NCBI GenBank assembly: GCA_947629335.1
Contig: CANRDI010000001.1
Location: 1 to 64,000, forward strand
Source of the DNA: an uncultured Clostridia bacterium
Lineage (GTDB): Bacteria > Bacillota > Clostridia > Oscillospirales > Ruminococcaceae
Length of the DNA stretch: 64,000 nt
Direction: 5' to 3'
The notes under the pieces were generated by a model that saw only the letters and a list, made by a program, of their open reading frames with translations, made no database searches and was not told where the DNA came from. This document shows positions 25,434-34,394 of this stretch, piece by piece. Position 1 is the first letter of the stretch; the number at the start of each line of letters is the position of its first letter. A program made the translations under genes and the position numbers.

Positions 25434-26684
25434 ATGATATTTGAATTCAGTCCCGAAATAGTTGAAGCAGAGCTTTCAGCTTTGGAAAAATGCAGAGAAC
25501 AGTTCGACGCGCTCGACAAGCTCTGCGAATACAACGGCGAAAAGGTCTTAAAGGCATTTATAGACAACAACATAGGTGAAATGCACCTTAAAGGTACTAC
25601 AGGTTATGGCTATGGCGACGGCGGCAGGGACAAGTTAGACGCTGTATTCGCACAGGTCTTGGGCGCGGAGGACGCGCTTGTACGCCACAATTTCGTAAAC
25701 GGCACTCACGCGATTGTAACCGCGCTGTTCGGAGTTCTGAGAGCAGGCGACAGGATATTGTTCACAACATCAAAGCCGTATGATACCGTTTGCGACGCAG
25801 TTTTCGGTGAGAACATAGGTTCTCTCCGAGATTACGGTATAACGGCGGAGGTAGTTCCGCTCACACAACAGCAAATGCCCGATTATGAAAAAATAGCCGA
25901 ACGCGCAAAGGGCTGTAAAGCGGCTTTTATTCAGCGTTCAAGAGGATATTCGCTCCGTCCGTCCTACGATATTGACACGATAGGAAAGATTATCGCCGCT
26001 GTCAAGAAAAATAATCCCGATTGTACAGTAATAGTTGACAACTGCTATGGAGAACTTGTTGAGGAAAAAGAACCGACTGCGGTCGGCGCTGACCTGATTA
26101 TCGGCAGTCTTATAAAGAATTTAGGCGGCGGTATTGCCGAAACGGGCGGTTATATTGCAGGAAGAGCAGACCTTATCGAAAAATGCGCCTATAGGCTCAC
26201 AACTCCCGGAGCAGGCAAAGAGGTCGGCTGTACATTAAATCAGCTCAGAGGAATGTATATGGGACTTTTCCACGCTCCCGAAGCAGTCTGCTCAGCGCTT
26301 AAAACTTCGGTTTTCGCCGCGGCATTGTTTGACGAACTGGGTTATGAAACTTTCCCGAAATATGACGAAAAACGAACGGATATTATTGCGGCAATAAAAC
26401 TTGGCGGCGAAAAAGATCTGTGCGCATTCTGCGAGGGAATACAAAGCGGCTCGCCCATAGACAGCGGCGTTACGCCCGAACCGTGGGATATGCCCGGCTA
26501 TGACAGCAAGGTTATTATGGCGGCAGGCGCGTTTACAATGGGAGCGTCGATTGAAATTTCCGCAGACGCTCCGCTCAGAGAGCCGTTTGCGGTATGGATG
26601 CAGGGCGGACTTACCTTCACAAGCGGAAAAATTGCCGTTATGAAAGCTGCCGAGCGCGTTTTGAGGGACAGAGAAAATGGTTAG
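25434..26684 (+). CDS. Methionine gamma-lyase-family PLP protein (YnbB-like)
   Basis: A fold-type I PLP protein of 416 residues of the family annotated as methionine gamma-lyase or 'aluminium resistance' protein. Signatures are GYGYGDGGRDKLDAVFAQVLGAEDALVR, VNGTHAI, VDNCYGELVEEKEPTAVGADL and the likely PLP lysine in IGSLIKNLGGGIAETGGYIAG. The substrate is not known with confidence. ATG 25434 has AAGGAG upstream and is preferred to the long track ORF. It overlaps the next gene by eight bases. Confidence 0.87.
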   Translation: MIFEFSPEIVEAELSALEKCREQFDALDKLCEYNGEKVLKAFIDNNIGEMHLKGTTGYGYGDGGRDKLDAVFAQVLGAEDALVRHNFVNGTHAIVTALFGVLRAGDRILFTTSKPYDTVCDAVFGENIGSLRDYGITAEVVPLTQQQMPDYEKIAERAKGCKAAFIQRSRGYSLRPSYDIDTIGKIIAAVKKNNPDCTVIVDNCYGELVEEKEPTAVGADLIIGSLIKNLGGGIAETGGYIAGRADLIEKCAYRLTTPGAGKEVGCTLNQLRGMYMGLFHAPEAVCSALKTSVFAAALFDELGYETFPKYDEKRTDIIAAIKLGGEKDLCAFCEGIQSGSPIDSGVTPEPWDMPGYDSKVIMAAGAFTMGASIEISADAPLREPFAVWMQGGLTFTSGKIAVMKAAERVLRDRENG

Positions 26685-27237
26685 AAAAATGATGGCGGTT
26701 TCAGGCGTGACGCTCGTACTTATGATCGTTTTCTGGAGCATATTTCTGCAAAACGAAAAGCGCATATTTTTCACGCTCGGCATTATCTCGCTCACTATTT
26801 GTTATCATTTTTCCGTAAGGCTCGTTATCGGCGGACTTATCGACTATAATATGAAAAACCGCGTCGATTACAAGAAAAAATGGTTTTCGGAAAAAGAGTT
26901 TGAAAAGAATTTGTACATAAAGCTGCGCGTAAAGAAATGGAAAGACTATCTTCCGACTGCCGACGAAGAACTTTTCTCTCTTAAAAATCACACGATTGAG
27001 GAAATAATTATAGCGGGGTGTCAGTCGGAGATTGTGCATTGGTTTTGCGCTGCGGCAGGATTTTTGACAGTGTTTTTGTCGATTTTGTTCGGTTATTGGT
27101 ATATTTTTTTGATAACTTCGGTATTGGCTGCGGCATATGATATGATTTTTGTGACAGTTCAGCGTTATAATCGTCCAAGGCTTTTAAAAACGCTTAAACG
27201 TGAAAGTCTGAAAAAACAAAACAATAGAGGAGAATGA
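26677..27237 (+). CDS. Membrane protein, possibly CrtO-like acyltransferase family
   Basis: A 186-residue membrane protein with hydrophobic segments at about residues 5-23, 31-52, 121-138 and 140-158. The KLRVKKWKDYLP segment and the closing IFVTVQRYNRPRLLK resemble the family of glycosyl-diaponeurosporenoate acyltransferase (CrtO), but no carotenoid genes are near and the resemblance is from memory, so function stays open. It overlaps both neighbours by a few bases, indicating an operon with the PLP gene and yicC. Confidence 0.65.
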   Translation: MVRKMMAVSGVTLVLMIVFWSIFLQNEKRIFFTLGIISLTICYHFSVRLVIGGLIDYNMKNRVDYKKKWFSEKEFEKNLYIKLRVKKWKDYLPTADEELFSLKNHTIEEIIIAGCQSEIVHWFCAAAGFLTVFLSILFGYWYIFLITSVLAAAYDMIFVTVQRYNRPRLLKTLKRESLKKQNNRGE

Positions 27238-27239
27238 AA

Positions 27240-28118
27240 ATGATCAGAAGTATGACAGGATTTGGCAGAGGAAATGCTGTGCTTAACGGAAGGGATATTA
27301 CCGTGGAAATAAAAGCGGTAAATCACCGCTATTATGAGCTTTCGTGCAGGCTTCCGAGAAGTATGAACTATTGTGAAGAGCGCCTTAAAACGCTTTTAAA
27401 CGGTCAAATTTCGCGTGGAAAGGTCGAGCTTTCGGTTCAGGTGCAAAGCATCGGTGAAGTGACTGAGCAGATAGCTGTAAATAAGGATGTTGTACGGCAG
27501 TATGTTGAGGCGCTTCGTGAGATAAAGGACGAGTTTAGTCTTATGGACGACCTTACGCTGTCGAATGTTATGCGTATTCCCGACGCATTTACGGTCGTAA
27601 AGGTCGAAACTGACGAAGAACAGCTCTGGGAGGACTTAAAAAACGTGACCGAGCAGGCTCTCTCAAACTTTATAACAATGCGCGAAACTGAGGGAGAGCG
27701 TATGAAAGCAGATCTGCTTTCAAGATTAACGACAATAGAGAAGTGGGTAGATATTATAGATGAGCGTTCGCCGAAAATTGTCGAAGATTATAGGAAAAGA
27801 TTGTATGACAGAATGTGCGAGGTATTGCAGGGAAAAGAGGCAGACGAGAACAGAATACTTCTTGAGGCGGGAATTTTCGCAGATAAAACTGCCGTAAGCG
27901 AGGAAACCGTTCGCCTAAGGTCGCATATCGCACAGTTCAGGCAGATGCTCGAAAGCACTGTTCCTATAGGCAGAAAGCTCGATTTTCTTGTGCAGGAGAT
28001 GAACCGCGAAACAAACACCATAGGCTCGAAGGTTCAGGATATTGAAGTGACAAAGATAGTCGTTGACCAGAAAAGCGAGATTGAAAAGATAAGAGAGCAG
28101 ATACAGAACATAGAATAA
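27240..28118 (+). CDS. yicC: YicC/YloC-family endoribonuclease
   Basis: A 292-residue protein with the N-terminal MIRSMTGFGRG and the C-terminal SKVQDIEVTKIVVDQKSEIEKIREQIQNIE, both conserved in YicC/YloC. Family members have been reported to act as RNases. AGAGGAG lies about 7 bases before ATG 27240, whereas it abuts the track ATG 27234. In many Firmicutes gmk and rpoZ follow yloC; here the operon ends and a gene of opposite strand follows. Confidence 0.92.
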   Translation: MIRSMTGFGRGNAVLNGRDITVEIKAVNHRYYELSCRLPRSMNYCEERLKTLLNGQISRGKVELSVQVQSIGEVTEQIAVNKDVVRQYVEALREIKDEFSLMDDLTLSNVMRIPDAFTVVKVETDEEQLWEDLKNVTEQALSNFITMRETEGERMKADLLSRLTTIEKWVDIIDERSPKIVEDYRKRLYDRMCEVLQGKEADENRILLEAGIFADKTAVSEETVRLRSHIAQFRQMLESTVPIGRKLDFLVQEMNRETNTIGSKVQDIEVTKIVVDQKSEIEKIREQIQNIE

Positions 28119-28155
28119 AAAAGATCATACCCATAAGCTCCTGCTTATGGGTATG
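28119..28155 (-). terminator. Terminator of the lipoprotein gene, perhaps bidirectional
   Basis: CATACCCATAAG and CTTATGGGTATG form a 12-bp stem with a 6-base loop. Read on the minus strand it is followed by atcttttttat, a T-tract, so it fits the minus-strand gene ending at 28236; it could also block yicC read-through. Confidence 0.8.
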
Positions 28156-28235
28156 AAACTTATTTATGCGGCAGAGAAAATATCGCCTTTAATTGCCGTT
28201 TTGTTTAAATTGTTTTGCATTGCTGCTGTACTTAT

Positions 28236-29174
28236 TTAATTTTTGATTTTTTCAATTGAAACAATATTCCCGAATGCGCCGTTAACTCCTCCATAACCGC
28301 CCGCATTAAGTCGGATATTATCAAGAGTTACGGTTACTTCACATATTCCGCCCTTCTTTATAATTCCGCTGAAATCTATCTCATCGGTGTCAATATTCCC
28401 GACGCGAAAATAAAATCCGTCAGTCAGAAACGCTGCATTTGAGAAAAAGGCTTTTTGTAGGTAATATTTATCCTTAGAATTGTGGTTATAGTCTATAACG
28501 GGAATCAAAGAGTTGGTCGGATCCGCACAGAAATACAAATCACCTTCCGTCATATATCCGCCGATGTCGGGCGTACAATACAAAACTCCCGTTAATGTCA
28601 AAGTGTTTTTTTCCTCAAAAACAACCTCGCTGTCTGACTGGTTAATACTTGTTGTGCCGTCTACATAAGTACTTTTTTGAAAGGAACAGTGCGCCGACTT
28701 TACGACCAGACCGTTTTCAAGCTTATCTCCGGGCTTAACCACAAACCATTTCGGATCTTTTTGTGTAAGGATACCGTCGTATTTCGGCATTTCATAAGTA
28801 TCCGGGTTTACGAGATCGGGAGTTTTCAGAGTGTTGTCGAAAAAGGGAGCTGCCCAGCGGACATAAGTAAATCCCTCAAAATCCAACCTGCCATTTCCAA
28901 GCTGTTCTACAGCGTCTGATCCGTATAAAGTTTCGCCGACATAGCCCGTAAACTCTTCGGGGAATTTGCTTTCGGGAGACTGGATTGAATTTTCGGATTC
29001 ACTTGATGAAACCTCTGCGTGAGAGCTGCTTTCCGTGCTGCTTTCAACATCCGAATTCGCCGCGCTTGACGAGCTGTTCACAGACGAGCTTTCCTCGCCG
29101 CCGTTTTTGTCGCAGGCGCAGAGGCACAAAGCCGCCGCCAGGACAGTTGTGAGAATGATTGTTTTGCTTTTCAT
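28236..29174 (-). CDS. Putative lipoprotein with Ser-rich linker
   Basis: The 312-residue protein has a lipoprotein signal peptide, MKSKTIILTTVLAAALCLCAC, with lipobox LCAC and lipidated Cys21. Then comes a Ser/Glu-rich linker of about 50 residues, likely crossing the cell wall, and a domain of about 230 residues I do not recognise. ATG 29174 has AGGAGG upstream and is preferred to the track start. It is monocistronic, with its own promoter and terminator. Function is unknown. Confidence 0.85.
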   Translation of the reverse strand: MKSKTIILTTVLAAALCLCACDKNGGEESSSVNSSSSAANSDVESSTESSSHAEVSSSESENSIQSPESKFPEEFTGYVGETLYGSDAVEQLGNGRLDFEGFTYVRWAAPFFDNTLKTPDLVNPDTYEMPKYDGILTQKDPKWFVVKPGDKLENGLVVKSAHCSFQKSTYVDGTTSINQSDSEVVFEEKNTLTLTGVLYCTPDIGGYMTEGDLYFCADPTNSLIPVIDYNHNSKDKYYLQKAFFSNAAFLTDGFYFRVGNIDTDEIDFSGIIKKGGICEVTVTLDNIRLNAGGYGGVNGAFGNIVSIEKIKN

Positions 29175-29310
29175 GGTAAAATTCCTCCTGTGATTTTTAT
29201 GCAGCACAAAAGCTGCGGTTTTCGCCTGAAAATGCGAAACCGAGGTTCTGTGCAGTGCTTTAGCGTTTGATTTGATGATTGGTTTGATCTTAGTTTATTA
29301 TCTGAATTAA

Positions 29311-29339
29311 AGTCTACCATAAAAACTGTACCTTGTCAA
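29311..29339 (-). promoter_or_regulatory. Promoter of the lipoprotein gene
   Basis: On the minus strand TTGACA (29339-29334) and TAGACT (29316-29311) are 17 bp apart. The rest of the gap to 29490 is AT-rich and shows nothing further that I can name. Confidence 0.65.
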
Positions 29340-29491
29340 TATGTTATGAATAAAAAATTTTATTGCCTTTAAAATCCCCCAAACGTCTTAAATCCTTGTT
29401 TGCATTTTCGGAGGTTTAAAATATTTAAAATGTTTTCTCGCAAGGAAATTTAAGCATAACGCGACAAGCCGAATTACATCAGATGCTGCAT

Positions 29492-29526
29492 AAAATAAAA
29501 CCCCGCGTTCCCAAACAGAACGCGGG
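29492..29526 (-). terminator. Terminator of the DUF5662-like gene
   Basis: On the minus strand CCCGCGTTC-N7-GAACGCGGG is followed by GTTTTATTTTA. Confidence 0.9.
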
Positions 29527-29533
29527 TAGATTT

Positions 29534-30079
29534 TTAATAATCCTTGTTGTTTTTCAGATACTCCCTCAAAAACCTGAAAGTTTCTTCCTCGCCGCTTTCG
29601 GACAGCATACGCAGAAGCTTTTCAAGAAAGTCGGAGGTTTGGGGATGGATAAAACGATGTGCTTTTGCACGCAAAAAATAGTCAAGGGGGTCGCTGTTTT
29701 TGTACTCGTTTTTGCGGTATATCTTGCTTGCCGCAACCCTGTCGCAGAACATCTCCGCGACATATTTAAGCGGCATTTTCACGGGCGTCAGAACGCGCGT
29801 TTTCGGGTCGTAGTCCGTCCAGTATTCAAAGTGGTGGCGGTTTCTGCCCTTGTGATGAAGCCACGCTTTTGAATAGCCGTAGGCTTCGCGCTCACCCTCG
29901 TTCGGACTGCGCTTTCCCGTAGAGAATTTCGCGCCCTGAAAAAATTCGGTCGGAGAGTATTTCGACAGGTCGTGAAAAAGTCCCTGCCGCAAAATTCCCG
30001 CTTTTGCACAGTGTGCGATAACCTTGTGGCGGTGCTTTGTAATTGTCCGAAAATGAAGGACTGCGCCCCTTATTGACAT
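29534..30079 (-). CDS. DUF5662-like protein
   Basis: A 181-residue protein, probably of the DUF5662 family. It has HRHKVIAHCAKAGI, GLFHDLSKYSPTEFF, WLHHKGRNRHHFEYW and MPLKYVAEMFCDRVAAS. The HD pair plus the HHK and HHFEYW histidines suggest a metal-binding HD-like fold, but the activity is not established. It lies 6 bases after the transporter gene stop and is probably co-transcribed with it under the FMN riboswitch. Confidence 0.78.
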   Translation of the reverse strand: MSIRGAVLHFRTITKHRHKVIAHCAKAGILRQGLFHDLSKYSPTEFFQGAKFSTGKRSPNEGEREAYGYSKAWLHHKGRNRHHFEYWTDYDPKTRVLTPVKMPLKYVAEMFCDRVAASKIYRKNEYKNSDPLDYFLRAKAHRFIHPQTSDFLEKLLRMLSESGEEETFRFLREYLKNNKDY

Positions 30080-30085
30080 AAATTA

Positions 30086-30706
30086 TCACTTTTCCCTATA
30101 CATAGAATTGAAAATTGGTCTTAATTTCTTGTAGAGCAGAATTGAGAATGTCGCCGCGATAAGACCTTTTACAAACGTAAACGGAACATTGAATATAAGC
30201 AGACATTCAGCAAGCGTATCCACATTCGGATTTATCGCCTGATACCTTCCGATAATAGCTTCTGTTGTCCAGCCCAGGTTTGAATAAAGCGGATAAATGA
30301 GGAAATAATTCGACACAAATCCGAACAGAGCCATTGTTACCACGCCGACTATACAGCCGATAACCGCGCGGCTGAATTGTTTTTGCTTGTGCGAAATTAG
30401 TCCTGCGGGAATAACAAGCGCTATGCCGAGGATAAAGTTTGAAAGTTCGCCGATGCACGCCGTTTTTGTTGTAAAACAGCCTATTACGTTTTTTATCAGG
30501 CACACGAAAAATCCCGAAACAGGTCCCATTGTTAGCGTCGCCAAAACCGCGGGAGCGTCCGAAAAGTCGAACGTTATAAAGCTCGGCATTATCGGTATCT
30601 TGAACGTCAACGTTTCCGCAAGCACTATCGAAAGTGCCGCCATAAGCGCGGTGAATACCAGCTTTCTGACATCAAACCGCTTTCCTTGTTTTGCTGTGTT
30701 TTCCAT
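30086..30706 (-). CDS. ribU: ECF transporter substrate-binding subunit, riboflavin (RibU-like)
   Basis: A 206-residue membrane protein with about six hydrophobic segments, the ECF S-component layout, including VRKLVFTALMAALSIVL at the start and an acidic FDFSDAPAVLATL loop. It captures a vitamin and needs the shared EcfAA'T module, not encoded here. The FMN riboswitch upstream identifies riboflavin as the substrate. ATG 30706 follows AGGAAAGG; the longer track ORF would run into the terminator. Confidence 0.9.
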   Translation of the reverse strand: MENTAKQGKRFDVRKLVFTALMAALSIVLAETLTFKIPIMPSFITFDFSDAPAVLATLTMGPVSGFFVCLIKNVIGCFTTKTACIGELSNFILGIALVIPAGLISHKQKQFSRAVIGCIVGVVTMALFGFVSNYFLIYPLYSNLGWTTEAIIGRYQAINPNVDTLAECLLIFNVPFTFVKGLIAATFSILLYKKLRPIFNSMYREK

Positions 30707-30742
30707 AAAAAGTCCTTTCCTCAGGGTATGACTTTTTCTGAA

Positions 30743-30782
30743 CAAAAATCCCGATTTTCGGACAACAATCCAAAAATCGGGG
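30743..30782 (-). terminator. Intrinsic terminator under the FMN riboswitch
   Basis: On the minus strand CCCCGATTTTT and GAAAATCGGG pair, followed by ATTTTTG. It lies between the FMN aptamer and the ribU start, the usual place for an expression platform that stops transcription when FMN is bound. Confidence 0.85.
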
Positions 30783-30810
30783 CGCAAATATGTGACTATT
30801 TGTGTTCTGT

Positions 30811-30918
30811 TCTTTCATCCGGACTATACCGTCGGTATCGGAATTTCACCGATTCAACAGCCGTTTGACAGCCGCTCGCGGACTATACCGCCGGTGAGGA
30901 CTTTCACCTCGCCCCGAA
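30811..30918 (-). ncRNA. FMN riboswitch (RFN element)
   Basis: Read on the minus strand, conserved blocks appear in order: GGGGCGAGGTGAAAGTCC, CACCGGCGGTATAGTCCGCGA, ATCGGTGAAATTCCGATACC, GACGGTATAGTCCGGATG. These match the RFN consensus closely. It lies between a consensus promoter and ribU. Confidence 0.95.
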
Positions 30919-30953
30919 ACAGATAAAATTAATTTGTGATCTCTCACACACAT

Positions 30954-30982
30954 ATTATATTACAATTCGTGCAGTTTGTCAA
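30954..30982 (-). promoter_or_regulatory. Promoter of the FMN riboswitch-ribU transcript
   Basis: Minus-strand TTGACA (30982-30977) and TATAAT (30959-30954) with a 17-bp spacer, directly upstream of the aptamer. Confidence 0.9.
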
Positions 30983-31001
30983 GAGGTTTGAAAAATTTTT
31001 T

Positions 31002-31352
31002 TTAATCCAGCTCGTTTAGTCCCGAAATAACTTTTTCATACTCGGCACGGACAGTCTCGCAAAGCTGCGGCGTATTTGGCGCGACTTGATTTCTCAAGGC
31101 TTCCGTAAGGTCTGAAGCCGCCTTTTGAAGCCTGTCAAGTCCCAGATTTGCGCAAAGTCCCTTTAAAGTGTGCGCCATTCTGAACGCAAGCTGATAGTCC
31201 TCTTTGCTTATACATTCAAAAAGCTGTTCAGCGGTCTTGTCGTTCGGAAATTTCCTTACGAATTTATCCAGCATTTTTTCCGAATTTCCCATTCTCAGAA
31301 GCGCGGAGTTGTAATCCGAGCCGATTTTATCATAAAAGTCCTTTAATGTCAA
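31002..31352 (-). CDS. Histidine phosphotransfer (Hpt) domain protein
   Basis: A free-standing Hpt domain of 116 residues. The phosphorylatable residue is His61 in FRMAHTLKGLCANLGLDRL, within the expected four-helix pattern. Such proteins relay phosphate from hybrid kinases to response regulators. Its start lies inside the preceding HD-GYP gene (23-base overlap), so the two are coupled. The hybrid kinase encoded divergently at 34.4 kb is the obvious candidate partner. Confidence 0.9.
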   Translation of the reverse strand: MTLKDFYDKIGSDYNSALLRMGNSEKMLDKFVRKFPNDKTAEQLFECISKEDYQLAFRMAHTLKGLCANLGLDRLQKAASDLTEALRNQVAPNTPQLCETVRAEYEKVISGLNELD

Positions 31353-32940
31353 TGTGATCTGCTCCCTTCAAGATCCCGTATCCGAACTCCATAGGAACGA
31401 TTTTTCCTATAACGCCCGTATAATTGTCATTTTCCCATGTCGTAAGACAAAGTATTCTATAGCTGCAAGTGTCCGCGCCTTCGGGACATTCTATAGTTTC
31501 ATCGCTGCTTAAAACAAAGAGTTCTTTTAATTCGCCGTCGTAGTTTTGTACAAGCTCGTGGAGATATAAATACAGAACAGGCGATTTCGGCGAAGAATTT
31601 CTTATCTGCGAGATGATATACTTTATTACGTCCGCTCCGAACATATTTGAAAGCGTTTTGTCCGAAAAAGGATCCATAATAGTTTCGGGAAGTCCGAGTG
31701 AAACCGCTGCGTTTCTTGAAATAGTCATCATTCTTGTGGAAACGTGATATTCAAAGCTGCATTCGCCTGTAACGGCGTCGAAAAAGCGGTTTTTGAGCCT
31801 TTCATGGTCAAGTCTTTTTACTACCCTGTCTGACGAGAACAAAACATCGTTCTTTAAAAGCTCGCGGGCATAAGCCTTTATATCATGTTCGCTCTTTTCC
31901 GAAATTGACTTTTCCTTTATGCTTCGCATTTCATCTTTAACAAGGTCGAGGCAAAGCAACAGCATAGGATTAAAAGTTCCGCATTCACCGCCCAATATCA
32001 TTGAAACAGCCTTTTCGTGAGTAAATGCTTTTTTGTAAACCCTGTCCGCGGTGAGCGCGTCATATACATCTGCGAGCGAAACGACCTGAGCCGCTATCGG
32101 TATGTCGTCTCCTTTAAGCCCGTCGGGATAACCGCGCCCGTCCCACCGCTCGTGATGCCAGCGGGCAATGTCATACGAGAGCTTTACTATAGGTTCCTCG
32201 TTGTAAAACGGAAGATCCGAAAGCATTCTTGCTCCCGCAGCCGAGTGAGATTTCATGATCTTAAATTCTTCATCCGTGAGCTTTCCAGGCTTGTTCAATA
32301 TCTCGTCGGGAATTGATATCTTTCCTATATCGTGGAGTGCCGAAGCGTTTGAAATTATCTCGATCTCCGCGTCGGTAAACTTATACTTGTTCGTTATTCT
32401 CATAAGTCCGCGCAGAAGTATCTCGGTATATTTCTGCACATTTTTTACATGAAGTCCGCATTCGTTGTTCCTGAATTCAACAATATGCGCAAGAATATCT
32501 ATCATCATGTGAGAATTTTTTTCTCTCTCATAAAACTGGTCTGCAAAAAGGTCGGTCAATTTTTTCTGCTTTGCATACAGCGCGAGGATATTACGGCAGC
32601 GCTTTTGTACGATAAGCGCGTCAAACGGGCGGCGGATATATTCCGTGACGCCCAGCTCATATGCCATATGAGTAAGCTCCGGCGAATCCTCCGAACTTAT
32701 CATGATAACGGGAATGCCGTCGAGCCACTTGTTTTTGCCCATGATTTCAAGGACTTCAAGCCCGTCCATTTCAGGCATCAACATATCGAGCAGTATCAGC
32801 GATATTTCGGTCGTTTGCTCGCGCACGATTGCGACAGCCTCTTTTCCGTTTTCCGCCTCGATGATCTCATATCCTCCCAGCATATCTGCGAGGATCTCGC
32901 GGTTCATCTGTGAATCGTCTACAATAAGTATCTTTCCCAT
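31330..32940 (-). CDS. REC-HD-GYP response regulator with C-terminal PAS-like region
   Basis: A 536-residue protein. Residues 1-120 are a receiver with VDDSQ and phospho-acceptor Asp52 (LLDMLMPEMDG). Residues of about 150-340 form an HD-GYP domain with HDIGKISIPD and HHERWDGRGYPDGLKG, the motif of c-di-GMP phosphodiesterases. The remainder (from about 365) looks like a PAS-like sensory region, a less common arrangement. CAGGAG lies before the start and a perfect promoter further upstream. Confidence 0.92.
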   Translation of the reverse strand: MGKILIVDDSQMNREILADMLGGYEIIEAENGKEAVAIVREQTTEISLILLDMLMPEMDGLEVLEIMGKNKWLDGIPVIMISSEDSPELTHMAYELGVTEYIRRPFDALIVQKRCRNILALYAKQKKLTDLFADQFYEREKNSHMMIDILAHIVEFRNNECGLHVKNVQKYTEILLRGLMRITNKYKFTDAEIEIISNASALHDIGKISIPDEILNKPGKLTDEEFKIMKSHSAAGARMLSDLPFYNEEPIVKLSYDIARWHHERWDGRGYPDGLKGDDIPIAAQVVSLADVYDALTADRVYKKAFTHEKAVSMILGGECGTFNPMLLLCLDLVKDEMRSIKEKSISEKSEHDIKAYARELLKNDVLFSSDRVVKRLDHERLKNRFFDAVTGECSFEYHVSTRMMTISRNAAVSLGLPETIMDPFSDKTLSNMFGADVIKYIISQIRNSSPKSPVLYLYLHELVQNYDGELKELFVLSSDETIECPEGADTCSYRILCLTTWENDNYTGVIGKIVPMEFGYGILKGADHIDIKGLL

Positions 32941-33050
32941 ATTTCTCCTGTTTTCAGACTGCTGATAAAATCAGATAATGACTTTTGCACAGTCTGATGT
33001 GTTGCAATTAAAGATTTTTCAAGACTTTAAGCCTTGAACCTACATACGCA

Positions 33051-33079
33051 ATTATACCACATAATTTAATTTTTGTCAA
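33051..33079 (-). promoter_or_regulatory. Promoter of the HD-GYP-Hpt operon
   Basis: Minus-strand TTGACA (33079-33074) and TATAAT (33056-33051), both perfect, 17-bp spacer. Confidence 0.9.
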
Positions 33080-33423
33080 CAAAAATCGTATATTTTTTTT
33101 AAAGTTAAAACTGTTCAGCATGAAAAAAATCCAATAGAAAAAGTTTAACTACAGCTTGTATACAAAATCAAACAAACTGTTGGCAGACGCTTATTTGCGT
33201 TGTCGGAAAACGCCGATAAAGCAGAAGGGATTTTATCGGCAGTCTGTATCAACCCAAAAACATATGCTCAATCTCCCGAAAACAAGGGCAAGCAAATTAA
33301 AAAGCTCCCGTTTTGCCGAAAGCATATGCCCTTAGGACTTTCCCTTCATAAATTTATGCAGAAAAGCGCTGTTTGGGTACTTTCGCGGTTCGGCTATATT
33401 TTTTCCGCGCTTGTTTTTTTGTG

Positions 33424-33452
33424 TTGACAATTTTATTATTTTATGGTAGAAT
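33424..33452 (+). promoter_or_regulatory. Promoter of the response regulator-hybrid kinase operon
   Basis: TTGACA (33424-33429) and TAGAAT (33447-33452) with 17-bp spacing. Confidence 0.85.
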
Positions 33453-33494
33453 GTTATTAGGTTGATTATATTATTTATAGAAAGTGTGGTTTGA

Positions 33495-34376
33495 ATGAAA
33501 TACAGAATACTTGTAAACGGCACAAATACTTCTTTCGTCAAAGAATTTCTGGGGTATAAGGATAATTATTTCGAGTGCCTTAGTACTACGGATTGTATCT
33601 CGGACCTTCAAAAGCATTTCAGTATTTTCCGACCTCACGCGCTCTTGTGTTTTGTGGAGAGAATTTACGAGGGATTTATCGAAACGCTTCAAGAACTTAA
33701 AGAGTATGAGGATTTTAATGACGCCGCGATAATTTTCGTCGCAAAAGAAGAAGTACTTTATGAACTTGAAGCAAGATCTCTGAAAGGTTTCGCAGATGTT
33801 TTCATTCATCGCCCCGTGACAACCGCAAACGTTATCCTGAGAATGATGAATTATCTTGAGGACAGGACGCGCAAGAAATTTTCTTCTGAAAGCTCATTTT
33901 CCTCCGACAGTGTTTCTGCTGCTGAAGTCAACGCCGCTTCTGCAAGACCCGCTGTTTCGGAACAGCCTGCCGCTTCATCACAGCCCGCTGTTCCTGTTCA
34001 ACCTACAGCGACTGAACGGAAAAAACATATCCTTGTTGTTGACGACGACAGAAATGTACTTAAAATGGTCAAAGCCGCGCTTGAAGAAAAATATGATGTT
34101 ACTGCTTCGGCAAACGGCGTTCTTGTGGAAAAGGTGCTTGCCGCAAAGCCTACCGATCTTATTATCCTCGACTATGAAATGCCGATAATGACTGGCGCGG
34201 ACGTGTTCCGAAAATTAAAGGATAATCCTTTTCACAGAAATATACCCGTCTGCTTCCTTACGGGCGTTTCCGAACAGGCAAAGGTTCGTGAAATTATGTC
34301 ATTAAGACCCGACAGCTATCTGCTAAAGCCGATAGATATGAAAATGCTGATGGCGACAATAGAAAATCTAATTTAA
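33495..34376 (+). CDS. Response regulator with a degenerate N-terminal and a canonical C-terminal receiver
   Basis: A 293-residue protein. Residues 1-130 have a receiver-like pattern but lack the acidic pocket and the phospho-acceptor Asp. A Ser/Ala/Pro-rich linker follows (about 131-176). Residues of about 178-293 are a canonical receiver: ILVVDDDRNV, phospho-acceptor Asp226 in LIILDYEMP and LLKPIDMKML. There is no DNA-binding output domain, so it probably signals by protein contact. It lies 18 bases before the hybrid kinase gene. Confidence 0.88.
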   Translation: MKYRILVNGTNTSFVKEFLGYKDNYFECLSTTDCISDLQKHFSIFRPHALLCFVERIYEGFIETLQELKEYEDFNDAAIIFVAKEEVLYELEARSLKGFADVFIHRPVTTANVILRMMNYLEDRTRKKFSSESSFSSDSVSAAEVNAASARPAVSEQPAASSQPAVPVQPTATERKKHILVVDDDRNVLKMVKAALEEKYDVTASANGVLVEKVLAAKPTDLIILDYEMPIMTGADVFRKLKDNPFHRNIPVCFLTGVSEQAKVREIMSLRPDSYLLKPIDMKMLMATIENLI

Positions 34377-34394
34377 GAAACGGTGGTCTGAAAT

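Larger units (their letters stand above)
32941..33494. other. Divergent intergenic region of the signalling locus
   Basis: 554 bases with two opposed consensus promoters (33051-33079 minus, 33424-33452 plus) and no supported gene. The middle part (about 33189-33260) holds short complementary segments around ccgataaagcag and ctttatcgg-like sequence that may fold. The track ORFs here lack ribosome sites or family motifs. Confidence 0.7.

Noticed and set aside
29483-29872. Plus-strand ORF over the DUF5662-like gene
   Set aside because: It lies opposite a well-supported gene with a conserved protein, and crosses that gene's terminator.
33200-33427. 75-codon ORF in the signalling intergenic region
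   Set aside because: No ribosome site, no recognisable motif, and it runs into the promoter of the next gene.
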